Origin: [Zimmermannella] faecalis ATCC 13722
GTDB lineage: Bacteria; Actinomycetota; Actinomycetes; Actinomycetales; Microbacteriaceae
Direction: 5' to 3'
Assembly: GCF_000381765.1 (NCBI RefSeq)
Contig: NZ_KB907074.1
Coordinates: 518,836-582,835, forward strand
Length of the DNA: 64,000 bases
Below are positions 1-9,283 of the stretch, one piece after another. Position numbers and translations under genes: made by a program. Each line of letters opens with the position of its first letter. Positions within the stretch are counted from its first letter, which is position 1. The notes under the pieces were generated by a model that searched no databases, was not told the origin of the DNA, and saw only the letters and a list, made by a program, of their open reading frames with translations.

Positions 1-518
1 CCGTCGCTTCCGGGTGCGACCGGGAGGAGCCCCGCCGCGACCGCGACCGCCGCGCCGCCGCTGGAACCGCCGGGCCCTCGCTCGAGGTCCCAGGGGTTCC
101 GGGCGACGCCGCCCGGAAGCCGATTTTCGCAGTACGACGGGAAGCCGAATTCGGGCGTGTTGGTTTTGCCAAGTGAGACGGCGCCGTTGCCGTCGAGGGT
201 CGTCACGAGCGGATCAGAGAGGTCTGGAACATACCCCGCCATTGCGAGTGAACCATAGGTCGTTGCGACGCCGGCGCGATTCGTGAGGTCTTTGTCGCCA
301 ATCGGGAGTCCGCGGAGGACGCCGGGGCGGCCCGCGGCATCTGCGGCCGACGCCCGCGCACGCGCGCCCTCGGCGTCGACCGTGGTGAAGGCACGAAGCG
401 TCGGGTTCGCGCGCTCGATGCGAGCGAGATAGTGCTCCGTGAGTTCGACGCTCGTCGTCGCGCCCTGACGCAGCAGTTCCACCTGCTCGGTTGCGGTGAG
501 GTCGTGGAGCTCGCTCAT
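1..518 (-). CDS. Amidase-signature family amidase, N-terminal part (cut by window edge)
   Basis: The first 172 residues of an amidase-signature hydrolase (GatA / fatty-acid amide hydrolase type) are present; the C-terminus lies beyond position 1. The translation contains GLPIGDKDL, whose Lys is the catalytic base, and GGSSGGAAVAVAAG, the serine/glycine-rich signature holding the cis-Ser. The window cuts at GSDG, just before the nucleophile region. The start ATG at 516-518 is one base past the ung stop and has a GAGGA Shine-Dalgarno within the ung 3' end, so it is the third gene of an S51-like/ung/amidase operon. Substrate cannot be told from sequence; the gene is not linked to gatB/gatC here, which argues against a tRNA amidotransferase role. 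Confidence 0.88.
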   Translation of the reverse strand, partial: MSELHDLTATEQVELLRQGATTSVELTEHYLARIERANPTLRAFTTVDAEGARARASAADAAGRPGVLRGLPIGDKDLTNRAGVATTYGSLAMAGYVPDLSDPLVTTLDGNGAVSLGKTNTPEFGFPSYCENRLPGGVARNPWDLERGPGGSSGGAAVAVAAGLLPVAPGSD

Positions 519-519
519 A

Positions 520-1224
520 TCAGTCCTCCTCGCGTTCGACGCGCCAGTCGATGGGGCTCGCGCCCTGGCTCTGCAACAGCTCATTCGCGCGTGAGAATGG
601 CCGCGAGCCGAAGAATCCCCCGCTCGCAGAGAGCGGCGAGGGGTGCGGCGACTCGATGCTCGGCACGTCGCCGAGAAACACTTTTGCCTTACGGGCATCG
701 GCACCCCAGAGCAGGGCAACCAGCGGTCCGCCACGCTCGGCGAGGGCGCGCAAGGCCCGCTCGGTGACTGCCTCCCAGCCGATGCCCCGGTGCGCGCCCG
801 GCGTGCCGGGACGCACCGTCAGTACGCGGTTGAGCAGGAGCACTCCCTGGTCGCTCCACCGGGTGAGGTCGCCGTGGCTCGCGGGCGCGATGCCGAGGTC
901 GTCTGCCAGCTCTCGATAGATGTTTGAGAGCGAGCGCGGCAACGGACGCACGTCGCGATCGACGGCAAATGACAGGCCAATCGGATGCCCCGGCGTCGGG
1001 TACGGGTCTTGTCCGACAATAACGACGCGAACGTCCGCGAGCGGCCGCGAAAACGCCCGCAGGATGTTCGCCGCGGCCGGGAGGTAGGTTCGCCCGGCCG
1101 CGAGCTCGCCACGCAGAAACTCCCCCGCGGCCGCGAGGTCGCCCGCTGCGGGTGCGAGCGCTGCCGCCCAGTCGGGAGCGATCGTGCCGCGCGAAGCGAG
1201 CTCGTCGAGGCTGCTCGCGGTCAC
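520..1224 (-). CDS. ung: Uracil-DNA glycosylase (family 1)
   Basis: Removes uracil from DNA as the first step of base-excision repair, in the cytoplasm. With the GTG start chosen here the protein is 234 residues, the usual length for the family. The water-activating motif GQDPYP lies at residues 71-76 (Asp73), and HPSPLS near residue 194 supplies the catalytic His and the DNA-intercalating loop. The reading frame stays open to an ATG at 1284, but the GTG at 1222-1224 overlaps the upstream stop as GTGA (four bases), the pattern of translational coupling, and the extra N-terminal residues are arginine-rich and not family-like. It is followed after one base by the amidase gene. Confidence 0.95.
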   Translation of the reverse strand: MTASSLDELASRGTIAPDWAAALAPAAGDLAAAGEFLRGELAAGRTYLPAAANILRAFSRPLADVRVVIVGQDPYPTPGHPIGLSFAVDRDVRPLPRSLSNIYRELADDLGIAPASHGDLTRWSDQGVLLLNRVLTVRPGTPGAHRGIGWEAVTERALRALAERGGPLVALLWGADARKAKVFLGDVPSIESPHPSPLSASGGFFGSRPFSRANELLQSQGASPIDWRVEREED

Positions 1225-1907
1225 TCGGTACTCGCTCGGCTCGTCCGCACCGTCACGCCGTCGTCTCCCGCCGATAGCTCCCACATGCTGCCACGGCCGA
1301 GCAGTTCGAGCTCCCCCTCGCCGATCACGAGGGTCGTGTCAAGGTCGAGGCCGAGGATGCGGTCGGTAAGTTCCGCCTCGATCGCGGCGACACCGAGCCC
1401 GACCCGCCCGCTTGTCGCGGCCGCGGGAACCACCGTGAGGTCGATGAGCCCGAGTCCGGCGGCGGCCTCGACTTCGGTCTCGGCGTCGGTTGCCGCGGGG
1501 CCCACGGCTACGCCACCGATTTCGCTCCCGCCAAGCAGCACCGTGTCGGCGGCAATGGCCGCGCCCGCGCCGATGCCGAGGTAGCTCGCGCCGCGGTGTA
1601 CCAGCCCGCGCACATCGGTCACCACTTCGCCGAGTGCCATGAGCAGCTGTGCGGCGTCACCGTCGCCGACGACGAGCGCGTTCAGCGGCAGCACGTCGCT
1701 CGTTGCGGGCGCCGTGGGAAGCTCCGTCACGGTGACGCCCGCCGCACTACCGAGCCGTGTAACGGCGTCGATGAGCTCGCGGCTGCCGCCCGGTAACACG
1801 CCGATCGTTGGCGCAGCCGCGGTGCCTCGCCGCACCTCGGTAACCAGCCGTTCGACGACCGGGCCGAGGGCCTCGGGGTCGCCGCCTCCTGAAAGCAGCA
1901 CACTCAC
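1221..1907 (-). CDS. S51 peptidase / type 1 glutamine amidotransferase-like protein, probably without the nucleophile
   Basis: A 228-residue protein with the fold features of the peptidase E / cyanophycinase group: a [14 protein letters not shown] strand-loop-helix early on and a central [12 protein letters not shown] nucleophile-elbow segment. In active S51 enzymes this elbow reads G-x-S-A-G with a catalytic Ser; here the position is Gly (GAG), so hydrolase activity by the usual mechanism is doubtful. It is the first gene of an operon with ung and the amidase, overlapping ung by four bases. Two GTG starts are possible: 1905-1907 and 1899-1901; the second has a GGAGG at better spacing (seven bases). 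Function unknown. Confidence 0.62.
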   Translation of the reverse strand: MSVLLSGGGDPEALGPVVERLVTEVRRGTAAAPTIGVLPGGSRELIDAVTRLGSAAGVTVTELPTAPATSDVLPLNALVVGDGDAAQLLMALGEVVTDVRGLVHRGASYLGIGAGAAIAADTVLLGGSEIGGVAVGPAATDAETEVEAAAGLGLIDLTVVPAAATSGRVGLGVAAIEAELTDRILGLDLDTTLVIGEGELELLGRGSMWELSAGDDGVTVRTSRASTE

Positions 1908-2043
1908 GCCTCCATCGTCGCACAGCGGCTCACGCTGGGGGTGTCGGACTATTACGGTCGATTTCTGCCGAGCCCGGCCGCCGGGCAGGATGGACGCAGC
2001 GCGACACGAGCAGTGTCAATGCCGCCACAGCTAAGGAGACCCA

Positions 2044-3336
2044 ATGTCAGAGCGCTTCGAGACCCGTCAGATCCACGCCGGTGCCCAGATCGACCCGACG
2101 ACGAACTCGGTCATCACGCCGATCGTGCAGACCACCGCCTACGCCTTTAACTCGGCCGACCACGCCGCGAACCTGTTCGCGCTCACCGAGACGGGCAACA
2201 TCTACACCCGCATCACGAACCCCACGACCGACGTGCTCGAGCAGCGCGTTGCGGCCCTAGAGGGCGGCACCGCGGCGCTCGCCGTTTCGAGCGGGCAGTC
2301 GGCGGAGGCGCTGGCGATTCTCAACATCGCGGGCGCCGGCGACCACATCGTCTCGTCAACCTCGATCTACGGCGGCACCTACAACCTCTTCAAGTACACG
2401 CTGGCCCGCCAGGGCATCGAGACGACGTTCGTGCTCGACGAGAACGACCCCGAAGAGTGGCGCCGAGCCGTACGCCCCAACACAAAGGCGTTCTACGCCG
2501 AGAGCATCGGTAACCCGGCCATCAACGTGCTCGACATCGAGACCGTCGCGAACGCGGCCCACGAGGCCGGGGTTCCGCTCATCGTCGACAACACGGTTGC
2601 GACTCCCTACCTCGTTCGCCCGTTCGAGCACGGCGCCGACATCGTGCTGCACTCGGCGACGAAGTACCTCGGCGGCCATGGCGCCGTGATTGGCGGCCTC
2701 ATCGTCGACGGCGGAAGCTTCCCCTGGTCGCAGCATGCCGACCGCTACCCCGGCCTCACCCAGCCTGACCCCACGTACAACAACCTCACGTACACCGACG
2801 CGGTCGGCGACGGCGTCGCCTACATCATCAAGGCTCGCGTGCAGCTGCTGCGCGACCTCGGCACCGCGATCGCGCCCGCCTCGGCGTGGCAGCTGCTCCA
2901 GGGCATCGAGACCCTGAGCCTGCGGATGGAACGGCACGTGCAGAACGCGCAGGCGGTCGCCGAGTGGCTCGACCGCCATGACGACGTCGTGAGCGTGAAC
3001 TACGCGGGCCTCCCCGACAGCCAGTGGCACGAACTCGCGCGCAAGTACGCGCCGAACGGACCGAGCGGTCTGCTCGCGTTCGAGCTGCGCGGCGGCGTCG
3101 ACGCGGGTCGCCGATTCGTCGAGTCGGTCAAGCTTTTCCGCCACGTCGTGAACATCGGCGACGTGCGGTCAATCGCGACCCACCCGGCCTCGACGACGCA
3201 CGCGCAGCTCAGCCCCGAGCAGCAGCTCGAAGCCGGCGTTACTCCGGGTCTCGTGCGTCTCTCGGTGGGGCTCGAGCACATCGACGACATCCTGGCCGAC
3301 CTCGAGCAGGCGATCGCTGCCGCCGTCACGGCGTAG
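2044..3336 (+). CDS. metY: O-acetylhomoserine sulfhydrylase (PLP enzyme)
   Basis: A 430-residue Cys/Met-metabolism PLP enzyme that makes homocysteine (direct sulfhydrylation) from O-acetylhomoserine and sulfide. The Schiff-base lysine is Lys207 in [10 protein letters not shown], and SSGQSAE and DNTVATPYL are typical PLP-pocket segments. The length of about 430 residues fits MetY rather than the shorter MetB/MetZ. An AAGGAG lies five bases before the ATG. metX, which makes its substrate, follows 26 bases downstream on the same strand. The 136 bases upstream hold no SAM-riboswitch pattern that I could recognise. Confidence 0.95.
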   Translation: MSERFETRQIHAGAQIDPTTNSVITPIVQTTAYAFNSADHAANLFALTETGNIYTRITNPTTDVLEQRVAALEGGTAALAVSSGQSAEALAILNIAGAGDHIVSSTSIYGGTYNLFKYTLARQGIETTFVLDENDPEEWRRAVRPNTKAFYAESIGNPAINVLDIETVANAAHEAGVPLIVDNTVATPYLVRPFEHGADIVLHSATKYLGGHGAVIGGLIVDGGSFPWSQHADRYPGLTQPDPTYNNLTYTDAVGDGVAYIIKARVQLLRDLGTAIAPASAWQLLQGIETLSLRMERHVQNAQAVAEWLDRHDDVVSVNYAGLPDSQWHELARKYAPNGPSGLLAFELRGGVDAGRRFVESVKLFRHVVNIGDVRSIATHPASTTHAQLSPEQQLEAGVTPGLVRLSVGLEHIDDILADLEQAIAAAVTA

Positions 3337-3350
3337 CAAACGGAAGGCAA

Positions 3351-3356
3351 TAGACT
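3351..3356 (+). promoter_or_regulatory. -10 hexamer of leaderless metX promoter
   Basis: TAGACT ends six bases before the metX ATG, so transcription would start at or next to the start codon. No Shine-Dalgarno is suitably placed. This gives metX a promoter of its own besides read-through from metY. Confidence 0.55.
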
Positions 3357-3362
3357 CCAGGG

Positions 3363-4610
3363 ATGCAGTGGTCAGACGAGGATTTTCGCGCGGGTCCGCC
3401 GTCTCGGCGAAGCGACTCCGAAACTCGTCCAACCTCACGGATCCGCCCTCCCGCCACTGGTGCGTGGCGGGAGGGTGATCACCCCGGCAATCGGCAGTTC
3501 GCGTCGCTCGGTGACTTCACCTTCGAGCAGGGAGGCGAGGTACCGCTCCGGGTCGCGTACGAGTCCTGGGGTGAGCTGAACGCCGACCGTTCGAACGCGG
3601 TGCTCATCTGTCATGCCCTCACCGGCGACACCCACGTCGCCGGCGTCGCGGGCCCCGGCCAATCGAGCGCTGGCTGGTGGCCCGGCATGGTCGGCCCAGG
3701 CATGCCGTTCGACACCGACGAGCTGTTCGTCGTCGCCCCGAACATGCTCGGCGGGTGCCAGGGCACGACCGGCCCCGCCTCGATTTCGCCCGACGGTACC
3801 GAGTGGGGTGCACGATTCCCACGCACGAGCATCCGTGATCAGGTGCGCGCGCAGGCGGCCCTCGCCGATCACCTCGGGATTCGCACATTCCGCGCCGTCG
3901 TGGGGGGCTCGATGGGCGGCATGCAGGCGCTTGAGTGGGCGATTATGTATCCGGAGCGGGTCGGCGACCTCGTCGTGCTCTGCGCGCCGCCCGCGATCGA
4001 CGCGATGAACATCGCGCAGAATACGCTGCAGGCCGACGCGATTCGCCTCGACCCCGCGTGGCGCGACGGCAACTACTACGACGCCGGTGCCGGCGAGGGC
4101 CCGTATCGCGGGCTCGCACTCGCCCGCCGCATGGCCATGCTCAACTACCGCAGCGATTCCGAACTCGAAGACCGTTTCGGCCGGTCGTGGCAGTCGTCGG
4201 TCTCCCCCGCTGGCGGCCACGGCCGATACTCGGTCGAGTCATACCTCGATTTTCATGGCAACCGCTTCACGCGCCGGTTCGACGCGAACAGCTACATCAC
4301 GCTCGCGAACGCGATGAGCTCCCACGACGTCGGCCGCGGTCGCGGCGGTGTGGATGCTGGGCTCGCCCAGGTGCGCGCCCGCACACTCGTGATCGGCGTC
4401 GACTCCGACACGCTTTTCCGCCTCGACTCCCAACACCGCATCGCTGCCGGCATCCCGAACTCCGTGACGGGGCCGGAGGCATTCACGGTGCACTCGCAGT
4501 TCGGCCACGACGGCTTTCTGCTCGAGATTCCCGCGGTCGGCGGCGCCATTCGTCAGTTTCTCGAGGGCGCAAGCCTCGCCGGCACGAGCTTCGGCGACGC
4601 GAGCCGCTAG
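3363..4610 (+). CDS. metX: Homoserine O-acetyltransferase
   Basis: An alpha/beta-hydrolase-fold enzyme of 415 residues that acetylates homoserine with acetyl-CoA, the committed step of methionine synthesis in actinobacteria. The nucleophile is Ser183 in GGSMGGMQALEWA; the late Asp (GVDSDTLF) and His (GHDGFLLE) complete the triad. The N-terminal ~35 residues before the FASLGDFTFEQGG core are polar and poorly conserved. Acyl specificity (acetyl versus succinyl) is inferred from lineage and from pairing with metY. It converges on the glycosyltransferase gene with only four bases between the stops. Confidence 0.94.
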   Translation: MQWSDEDFRAGPPSRRSDSETRPTSRIRPPATGAWREGDHPGNRQFASLGDFTFEQGGEVPLRVAYESWGELNADRSNAVLICHALTGDTHVAGVAGPGQSSAGWWPGMVGPGMPFDTDELFVVAPNMLGGCQGTTGPASISPDGTEWGARFPRTSIRDQVRAQAALADHLGIRTFRAVVGGSMGGMQALEWAIMYPERVGDLVVLCAPPAIDAMNIAQNTLQADAIRLDPAWRDGNYYDAGAGEGPYRGLALARRMAMLNYRSDSELEDRFGRSWQSSVSPAGGHGRYSVESYLDFHGNRFTRRFDANSYITLANAMSSHDVGRGRGGVDAGLAQVRARTLVIGVDSDTLFRLDSQHRIAAGIPNSVTGPEAFTVHSQFGHDGFLLEIPAVGGAIRQFLEGASLAGTSFGDASR

Positions 4611-4614
4611 GACG

Positions 4615-5931
4615 CTAGTCGCGCTTCACGGCCCCTTCGCGCCGCCCGCCGATCGGCCGCATGTACGCGACCGCGATCACGAGCAGCACCACGAGCAACG
4701 CGTTGCGGGTGAACAGCGCGAGTGCGCCCTCGGGGTACGCACCGACAACGGCCCAGTAACACCACGGGTAGATGTACTGCGTGAGAGCCGAGATGACGAG
4801 CCCGATGAGCGCGAGCGGCGCGAACCTGCGGCCGTCCCACACGAGGCCGAGCACGAGCACGGGCGCAAGCCACGTCACGAACTGCGGCGAGCCCACCTTG
4901 TTGAACACGATGAACGACGTCACGAGCGCGAGCAGTAGCGCGGGGAAGAGCCGTGCGAGCCCCGAGCCGCGGCGATGCCACCAGAACGCGAGGCCGAGCA
5001 GCAGCAGCACGACGACGAACATGAGCGGGGTGAGCACATCCCCAACCTGGTCGACGCCGGGCCCGTGAATCTGCTGCGTGAGGATGTCGTAGTCGAACTC
5101 CACCTCGTAGTCCTCGTTGCCAAGTGCCTTGAGGCCGAGGAAGACGCTCGCGGCGGTCGACTCGAGCTGAAGCCCGCGGCCCGTCTGCCCCGTGACGAAG
5201 CTGAAGGCGTTGCGGAGCCCCTCGGTGCCGTTGAACACCATGACGGGCAGCAAGACGACGACGCAGCCGACGATGGCGCCCTGCACGAGGCGCCACCGGC
5301 GCTCGAGCACGGCGAAGGCGGCGGCAAACGCGGCAGCCGGCCACACCTTGAGCCAGGCACCGATCGTGAGCCAGAAGCCCGACGTTCGCACGCGCGAGCG
5401 CACCTCGAGCAGGGCGATGAGCACGATCGGAACCGTGAGCGTGTCGATGCGGCCGATCGCGATTGGGCCGAGCAGCGCGAGGAACGCGAGCCACCACCAG
5501 GCCGCGCTGCGGTGCAGGGCCGCCGTGGCGTAGTCGCGCTGTCGCAGCGTAAGCCACCACAGGGCGATGCAGTCGAGCACGATCACGATGATCATCCAGG
5601 CGAGCCCGTACGAGGCACCGGGGCCGATCAGCTGGGTGAGCAGCATCGGCCCGAGCGCGCCGACCGGATACACGAAGGCTTCGTGGACGCCCGGGAACGA
5701 GCCGGTCTCGATTGCCGACTCGACCCACCCGCGGTAGACACCCGTGACGTCGTTCATGGGCACGGAGGGGTGCCACGACGAGATCCAGCCGTAGAACGCG
5801 TGCACCCCGATGAAGAGGAGCCACAGGGCCCAGAGTTCGGTTTCGAGGGTCCACCAGGCGGGGCGGGGAATCGTGAAGCGCCGCGTGCTTCGGGGCACCG
5901 AGGGCGTGGCCTCGCGGTTGTTTCGGGTCAT
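4615..5931 (-). CDS. GT87-type polytopic membrane glycosyltransferase (DUF2029)
   Basis: A 438-residue integral membrane protein with about ten hydrophobic helices, resembling the GT-C polyprenol-phosphate-mannose-dependent transferases of actinobacteria (PimE-like, DUF2029). Early residues show the luminal-loop acidic motif region (SVPMNDVTGVYRGW) and later FNKVGSPQFVTWLAP, typical of this family, in which sugars are added to lipid or glycan acceptors outside the membrane. The ATG at 5929-5931 overlaps the NAXD stop as ATGA, so a longer in-frame extension upstream is rejected. Acceptor and sugar unknown. Confidence 0.8.
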   Translation of the reverse strand: MTRNNREATPSVPRSTRRFTIPRPAWWTLETELWALWLLFIGVHAFYGWISSWHPSVPMNDVTGVYRGWVESAIETGSFPGVHEAFVYPVGALGPMLLTQLIGPGASYGLAWMIIVIVLDCIALWWLTLRQRDYATAALHRSAAWWWLAFLALLGPIAIGRIDTLTVPIVLIALLEVRSRVRTSGFWLTIGAWLKVWPAAAFAAAFAVLERRWRLVQGAIVGCVVVLLPVMVFNGTEGLRNAFSFVTGQTGRGLQLESTAASVFLGLKALGNEDYEVEFDYDILTQQIHGPGVDQVGDVLTPLMFVVVLLLLGLAFWWHRRGSGLARLFPALLLALVTSFIVFNKVGSPQFVTWLAPVLVLGLVWDGRRFAPLALIGLVISALTQYIYPWCYWAVVGAYPEGALALFTRNALLVVLLVIAVAYMRPIGGRREGAVKRD

Positions 5932-6845
5932 TTCGCGAGCACCGCCGCGATCACACCGGAGAGCGCCTGCGCAATGTCCGACGCGAGAATGGGCCCGCCG
6001 AGCGGGCCGTGGTCGAGCATGCTCAGCGGGGCGTGCACCGTGGTGGGCGCGACCTGCACGCCCGCGTTTGTCTGGGAGGCGAGCCAGCCGGCGCGAGCAT
6101 GCAGCCACGCACCCGCCGCGACGGTCGCCGCGAGGCACGGCTGCTCGTCGCGACCGCGCTGGCCGGCGAGCAGGGCGCCGATAATGCCCGACAGCACGTC
6201 GCCGGTGCCGGCGGTGGCGAGCCAGGAGTTCGGCGCGAAGATCCGGCGGCGGTCCTCGCCCTCGACGACGTAGGTCACCCGGCCTTTCAGCAGCACCGTG
6301 CAGCCGAGCAGCTCGGATGCCTCGACCGCGGCCTCGCCCTTCGACGCGGCAATGTCATCGGCCGACCAGTCGGCAAGCCCAAGGCGATGCATGAGCGCCG
6401 CGAGCTCCTTCGCGTGCGGCGTGATGACGACGCCCGGCATGCCGGGTTCGACGAGCGTGAGCGCGCCGGCATCCACCACCGCGGGGATCCCCGCGTCGAG
6501 CGCCTCGACGAGCAACTCGCGGCGCTCGTCGTCGCGCGCGTCGGGAATGCCCGAACCAATCACGAGGCTGTGAAACTTGCCGTGCCCGTGCACGACCTCT
6601 GGCCGCACGGCGAGTACCGCGCTCGCGACCCGCTCGGGGCCGGCATAGCGCACCATGCCAGCGCCGGCTCGCGCCGACGCCTGGGCGCTCAGTACTGCTG
6701 CGCCCGGGTACGTCGCCGAACCCGTCGCAAGCTGCACGACGCCGCGCCGATACTTATTGTCGGCCTCACAAGGCAACGCAAGCGTTGCGCGCACGTCGGC
6801 GGCCACCACCGTACGGAATCGCTCGTCAGTCATTGGCAGGTTCAT
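5928..6845 (-). CDS. nnrD: ADP-dependent NAD(P)H-hydrate dehydratase (NAXD)
   Basis: Repairs hydrated NAD(P)H (NADHX) back to NAD(P)H in the cytoplasm, with ADP as usual co-substrate. The 305-residue ribokinase-fold protein shows RRGVVQLATGSATYPGAA at the N-terminus, GVVITPHAKELA in the middle, and the conserved NSWLATAGTGDVLSG nucleotide/catalytic motif. Only the dehydratase half of the common bifunctional Nnr is present; no YjeF_N epimerase domain is fused. The start ATG at 6843-6845 is supported by a TAGATT hexamer seven bases upstream; an in-frame ATG at 6831-6833 is the alternative. Coupled by ATGA to the glycosyltransferase gene. Confidence 0.9.
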   Translation of the reverse strand: MNLPMTDERFRTVVAADVRATLALPCEADNKYRRGVVQLATGSATYPGAAVLSAQASARAGAGMVRYAGPERVASAVLAVRPEVVHGHGKFHSLVIGSGIPDARDDERRELLVEALDAGIPAVVDAGALTLVEPGMPGVVITPHAKELAALMHRLGLADWSADDIAASKGEAAVEASELLGCTVLLKGRVTYVVEGEDRRRIFAPNSWLATAGTGDVLSGIIGALLAGQRGRDEQPCLAATVAAGAWLHARAGWLASQTNAGVQVAPTTVHAPLSMLDHGPLGGPILASDIAQALSGVIAAVLAK

Positions 6846-6852
6846 CACAGCC

Positions 6853-6858
6853 AATCTA
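6853..6858 (-). promoter_or_regulatory. -10 hexamer of leaderless nnrD promoter
   Basis: Reads TAGATT on the minus strand and ends seven bases before the ATG at 6845. It lies in the 25-base gap after the CorC-like gene, giving the nnrD-glycosyltransferase pair its own promoter. Confidence 0.45.
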
Positions 6859-6870
6859 CCGGCAATGCGG

Positions 6871-7905
6871 TCAGCGCCGTGCCGTCGCGTCGTGCACTTC
6901 GCCGACGAGCACCTCAATCACGTCTTCGAGGAAGAGCACACCGGTGTTCTCGCCCGTTTTACTCACGACCCGGGCGAGGTGACGGCCCGTGCGCCGGAGC
7001 GTCGCGAGCGCATCCTCGAGTTCGCTGCCCTCGTACACCGAGGTGAGCGAGCGAATGCGCGACTGCTCGAGCGGGTCCTCGAAGACCTCGTCGGGAATGT
7101 CGAGCAGGTCCTTGATGTGCACGTAGCCAACGGGGCCGCCGTCGTCGGCAATCACGTACCGCGAAAAGCCGTACTCGGCGACGGCCCGCTGCAGGTCGTG
7201 AGGCGAGCATCCCATGGGCAGCGCGCGAATCTCGCCGACCGGTACCGCGACCTCGCGCACGCGCTTCGACGTGAACTCGAACGTGTTCGCGAGCGTGCCC
7301 GCTTCATCCGCAAGGATGCCCTCTCGTGTCGACTGTTCGACGATGCCAGCCACCTCGTCGAACGTGTACGCACTCGTCGCCTCGTTCTTCGGTTTCACAC
7401 CAAACGCGCGGATCGTGAGGTTCGCGATCTCGTTCAACAGCCAGATGATGGGGCGGAACAGCTTCGACACGAATACGAGCGGCGGCGCGAGGAGCAGCAC
7501 GGCGCGATCTGGCACCGAAAACGCGAGGTTCTTCGGCACCATCTCGCCGAACACGACGTGCAAATACGTGACGAGTACCAGCGTGATGACGAACGCCGCG
7601 ACCGAGACCCATTCGACGCTCATGCCGGTCCACGCCAAGGGACCCTCGAGCAGATGGTGAATCGCGGGTTCCGACACGTTGAGAATCAGCAGCGAGCAGA
7701 TCGTGATGCCGAGCTGGCTCGTCGCGAGCATGAGCGTTGCGTGCTCCATCGCATACAGCGCGGTCTGCGCCGAGCGCGAGCCCCGCTCGGCGCGAGGTTC
7801 GATCTGCGAGCGCCGCGCCGAAATCACGGCAAACTCGGCGCCGACGAAGAAGGCGTTGCCGAGCAGCAGCACGACCAGCCAGACGATGCCCATGAAGTCG
7901 TTCAC
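6871..7905 (-). CDS. CorC/HlyC-type (CNNM/DUF21 plus CBS pair) membrane protein
   Basis: A 344-residue protein with an N-terminal DUF21 transmembrane domain (about four helices, with FGEMVPKNLAFS, the family hallmark), followed by a CBS pair (residues ~200-330; SRYVIADDGGPVGYVHIKDLL and GVLFLEDVIEVLVGE). CNNM/CorC proteins take part in Mg2+ efflux or homeostasis and bind adenine nucleotides through the CBS pair. It lacks the C-terminal CorC_HlyC domain that its partner has. The GTG start at 7903-7905 overlaps the partner stop as GTGA; an ATG twelve bases in (7891-7893) is possible. Confidence 0.85.
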   Translation of the reverse strand: MNDFMGIVWLVVLLLGNAFFVGAEFAVISARRSQIEPRAERGSRSAQTALYAMEHATLMLATSQLGITICSLLILNVSEPAIHHLLEGPLAWTGMSVEWVSVAAFVITLVLVTYLHVVFGEMVPKNLAFSVPDRAVLLLAPPLVFVSKLFRPIIWLLNEIANLTIRAFGVKPKNEATSAYTFDEVAGIVEQSTREGILADEAGTLANTFEFTSKRVREVAVPVGEIRALPMGCSPHDLQRAVAEYGFSRYVIADDGGPVGYVHIKDLLDIPDEVFEDPLEQSRIRSLTSVYEGSELEDALATLRRTGRHLARVVSKTGENTGVLFLEDVIEVLVGEVHDATARR

Positions 7906-9257
7906 GAGTGCGAGCTCCGCTCTTCGTCAGGCCGGTCTCGGCGGAGTTTTTCTTCACGGCTCACGTAGTCGGGCCCGGGGATGAACGTGAGCCGGTCGGT
8001 GCGGCGGCCATCCATCGCTTCGACTTCGAAGCGCCCCTCGGGATGCTCGACGAAGTCCCCGACCTCGGGAACCCGCCCGAGCGCGCTCATGATGTAGCCG
8101 CCGAGGGTCTCAAACGGGCCGTCCTCATCGAGGTGAATGTTGAGTCGCTCACGCAGTTCGTCGGGCCGCAACAGCCCGTCAATACTGATTCGGTCACGCC
8201 GACGGATGATCTCCACCTGCGCGTGGTCGTGCTCGTCGACGAGGTCGCCGACGATCTCCTCGACGAGGTCCTCGAGCGTGACGACCCCCGCGGTGCCGCC
8301 GTACTCGTCGAGCACGATCACCATCTGGTAGCCCTCGCTGCGCACCTGCCCGAGCACCGTATCCACGGTCAGTGTCTCGGGTACGAACACCGCATCGTCT
8401 TTAATCGCGCCAACGGGAACGCTCGCGCGACGTTCTCGAGGTACCGCGAGGGCGTACTTGATGTGGGCAATCCCGGTGATGTCGTCGACGTCGTCTTCAA
8501 CGACTGGGAAGCGCGAGAACCCGGTGGCGTGCGCGAGCTGGATGAGGTCGGCCACAGTCGCGTTCGCCTGAATCGTCTGTACCCGCGATCGCGGCGTCAT
8601 GACGTCTTCGGCCGTGAGCTCGTTGAAGCGCAGAGTGCGATTCAGCAGCACGGCTCGGTCGGAGTCAAGCACGCCGACGAGGGCGCTGCGCCGCACGAGG
8701 CTCGAGAGTTCTTCGGCCGTCCGCGCTCCAGAAAGCTCCTCCTGCGGCTCGACGCCCATCGACCGGATGATGCCGTTCGCCGAGCCGTTCAGCACCAGCA
8801 CGGCCGGCTTGAACACCGCGGTGAAGAGGTTTTGGACCGGCACGACGATCTTCGCGAGTGCGAGCGGCAGCGACAGCGCGAAGTTCTTCGGGATCAGCTC
8901 ACCGATCACCATCGAGAGCATCGTCGCGATGAGCATCGCGATGACCGTACCGACGGCCGAGACCCAGTCGGGCGCGACACCAAGCCCGATCAAGAGGTCG
9001 CCGAACAGGCTCGTGATCGCGGGCTCCATCGTGTAGCCCGTGAGCAGCGTCGTGAGGGTGATGCCGAGCTGCGCGCTCGAGAGGTGCGTCGACGTGTGCT
9101 TGAGCGCGGCAATGACGGGGCCGAGTCGCTTTTCGCCGCGCTGTTGCCGAAGCTCGAGGTCGTTGCGGTCGAGATTGACGAGCGTGAACTCCGTCGCGAC
9201 GAAGACGCCGGTTCCGAAGCAGAGCGCAATCCCGACCGCGAGGAGTAACCAGTCCAT
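7902..9257 (-). CDS. CorC/HlyC-type membrane protein with C-terminal CorC domain
   Basis: A 451-residue member of the same family as the next gene: an N-terminal DUF21 domain with GELIPKNFALSLP, a CBS pair (TGFSRFPVVEDDVDDITGIAHIK; VLDEYGGTAGVVTLEDLVEEIVG) and a C-terminal CorC_HlyC domain ending GRRTDRLTFIPG. Probable metal-ion (Mg2+) transport or its control at the membrane. The start ATG at 9255-9257 gives the usual MDWLLLAVGIAL first helix; the longer open frame upstream is arginine-rich and is rejected. A TAATAT sits about eleven bases upstream. Two tandem CNNM-type genes are common in actinobacteria and may form hetero-oligomers (inference). Confidence 0.87.
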   Translation of the reverse strand: MDWLLLAVGIALCFGTGVFVATEFTLVNLDRNDLELRQQRGEKRLGPVIAALKHTSTHLSSAQLGITLTTLLTGYTMEPAITSLFGDLLIGLGVAPDWVSAVGTVIAMLIATMLSMVIGELIPKNFALSLPLALAKIVVPVQNLFTAVFKPAVLVLNGSANGIIRSMGVEPQEELSGARTAEELSSLVRRSALVGVLDSDRAVLLNRTLRFNELTAEDVMTPRSRVQTIQANATVADLIQLAHATGFSRFPVVEDDVDDITGIAHIKYALAVPRERRASVPVGAIKDDAVFVPETLTVDTVLGQVRSEGYQMVIVLDEYGGTAGVVTLEDLVEEIVGDLVDEHDHAQVEIIRRRDRISIDGLLRPDELRERLNIHLDEDGPFETLGGYIMSALGRVPEVGDFVEHPEGRFEVEAMDGRRTDRLTFIPGPDYVSREEKLRRDRPDEERSSHS

Positions 9258-9283
9258 AGTTGCGCCGAATATTACCAGTGTGG

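Noticed and set aside
1908..2043. Possible SAM riboswitch before metY
   Set aside because: The leader is short and I could not find the conserved core pieces of SAM-I, SAM-II or SAM-IV aptamers; a covariance-model search would be decisive.
4975..6273. A 432-codon open frame on the plus strand
   Set aside because: Antisense to the GT87-type gene and nnrD, with charged low-complexity translation and no motif.
6655..9248. Two long plus-strand open frames (437 and 446 codons)
   Set aside because: Antisense to the two CorC-like genes, which have full family motifs on the minus strand.
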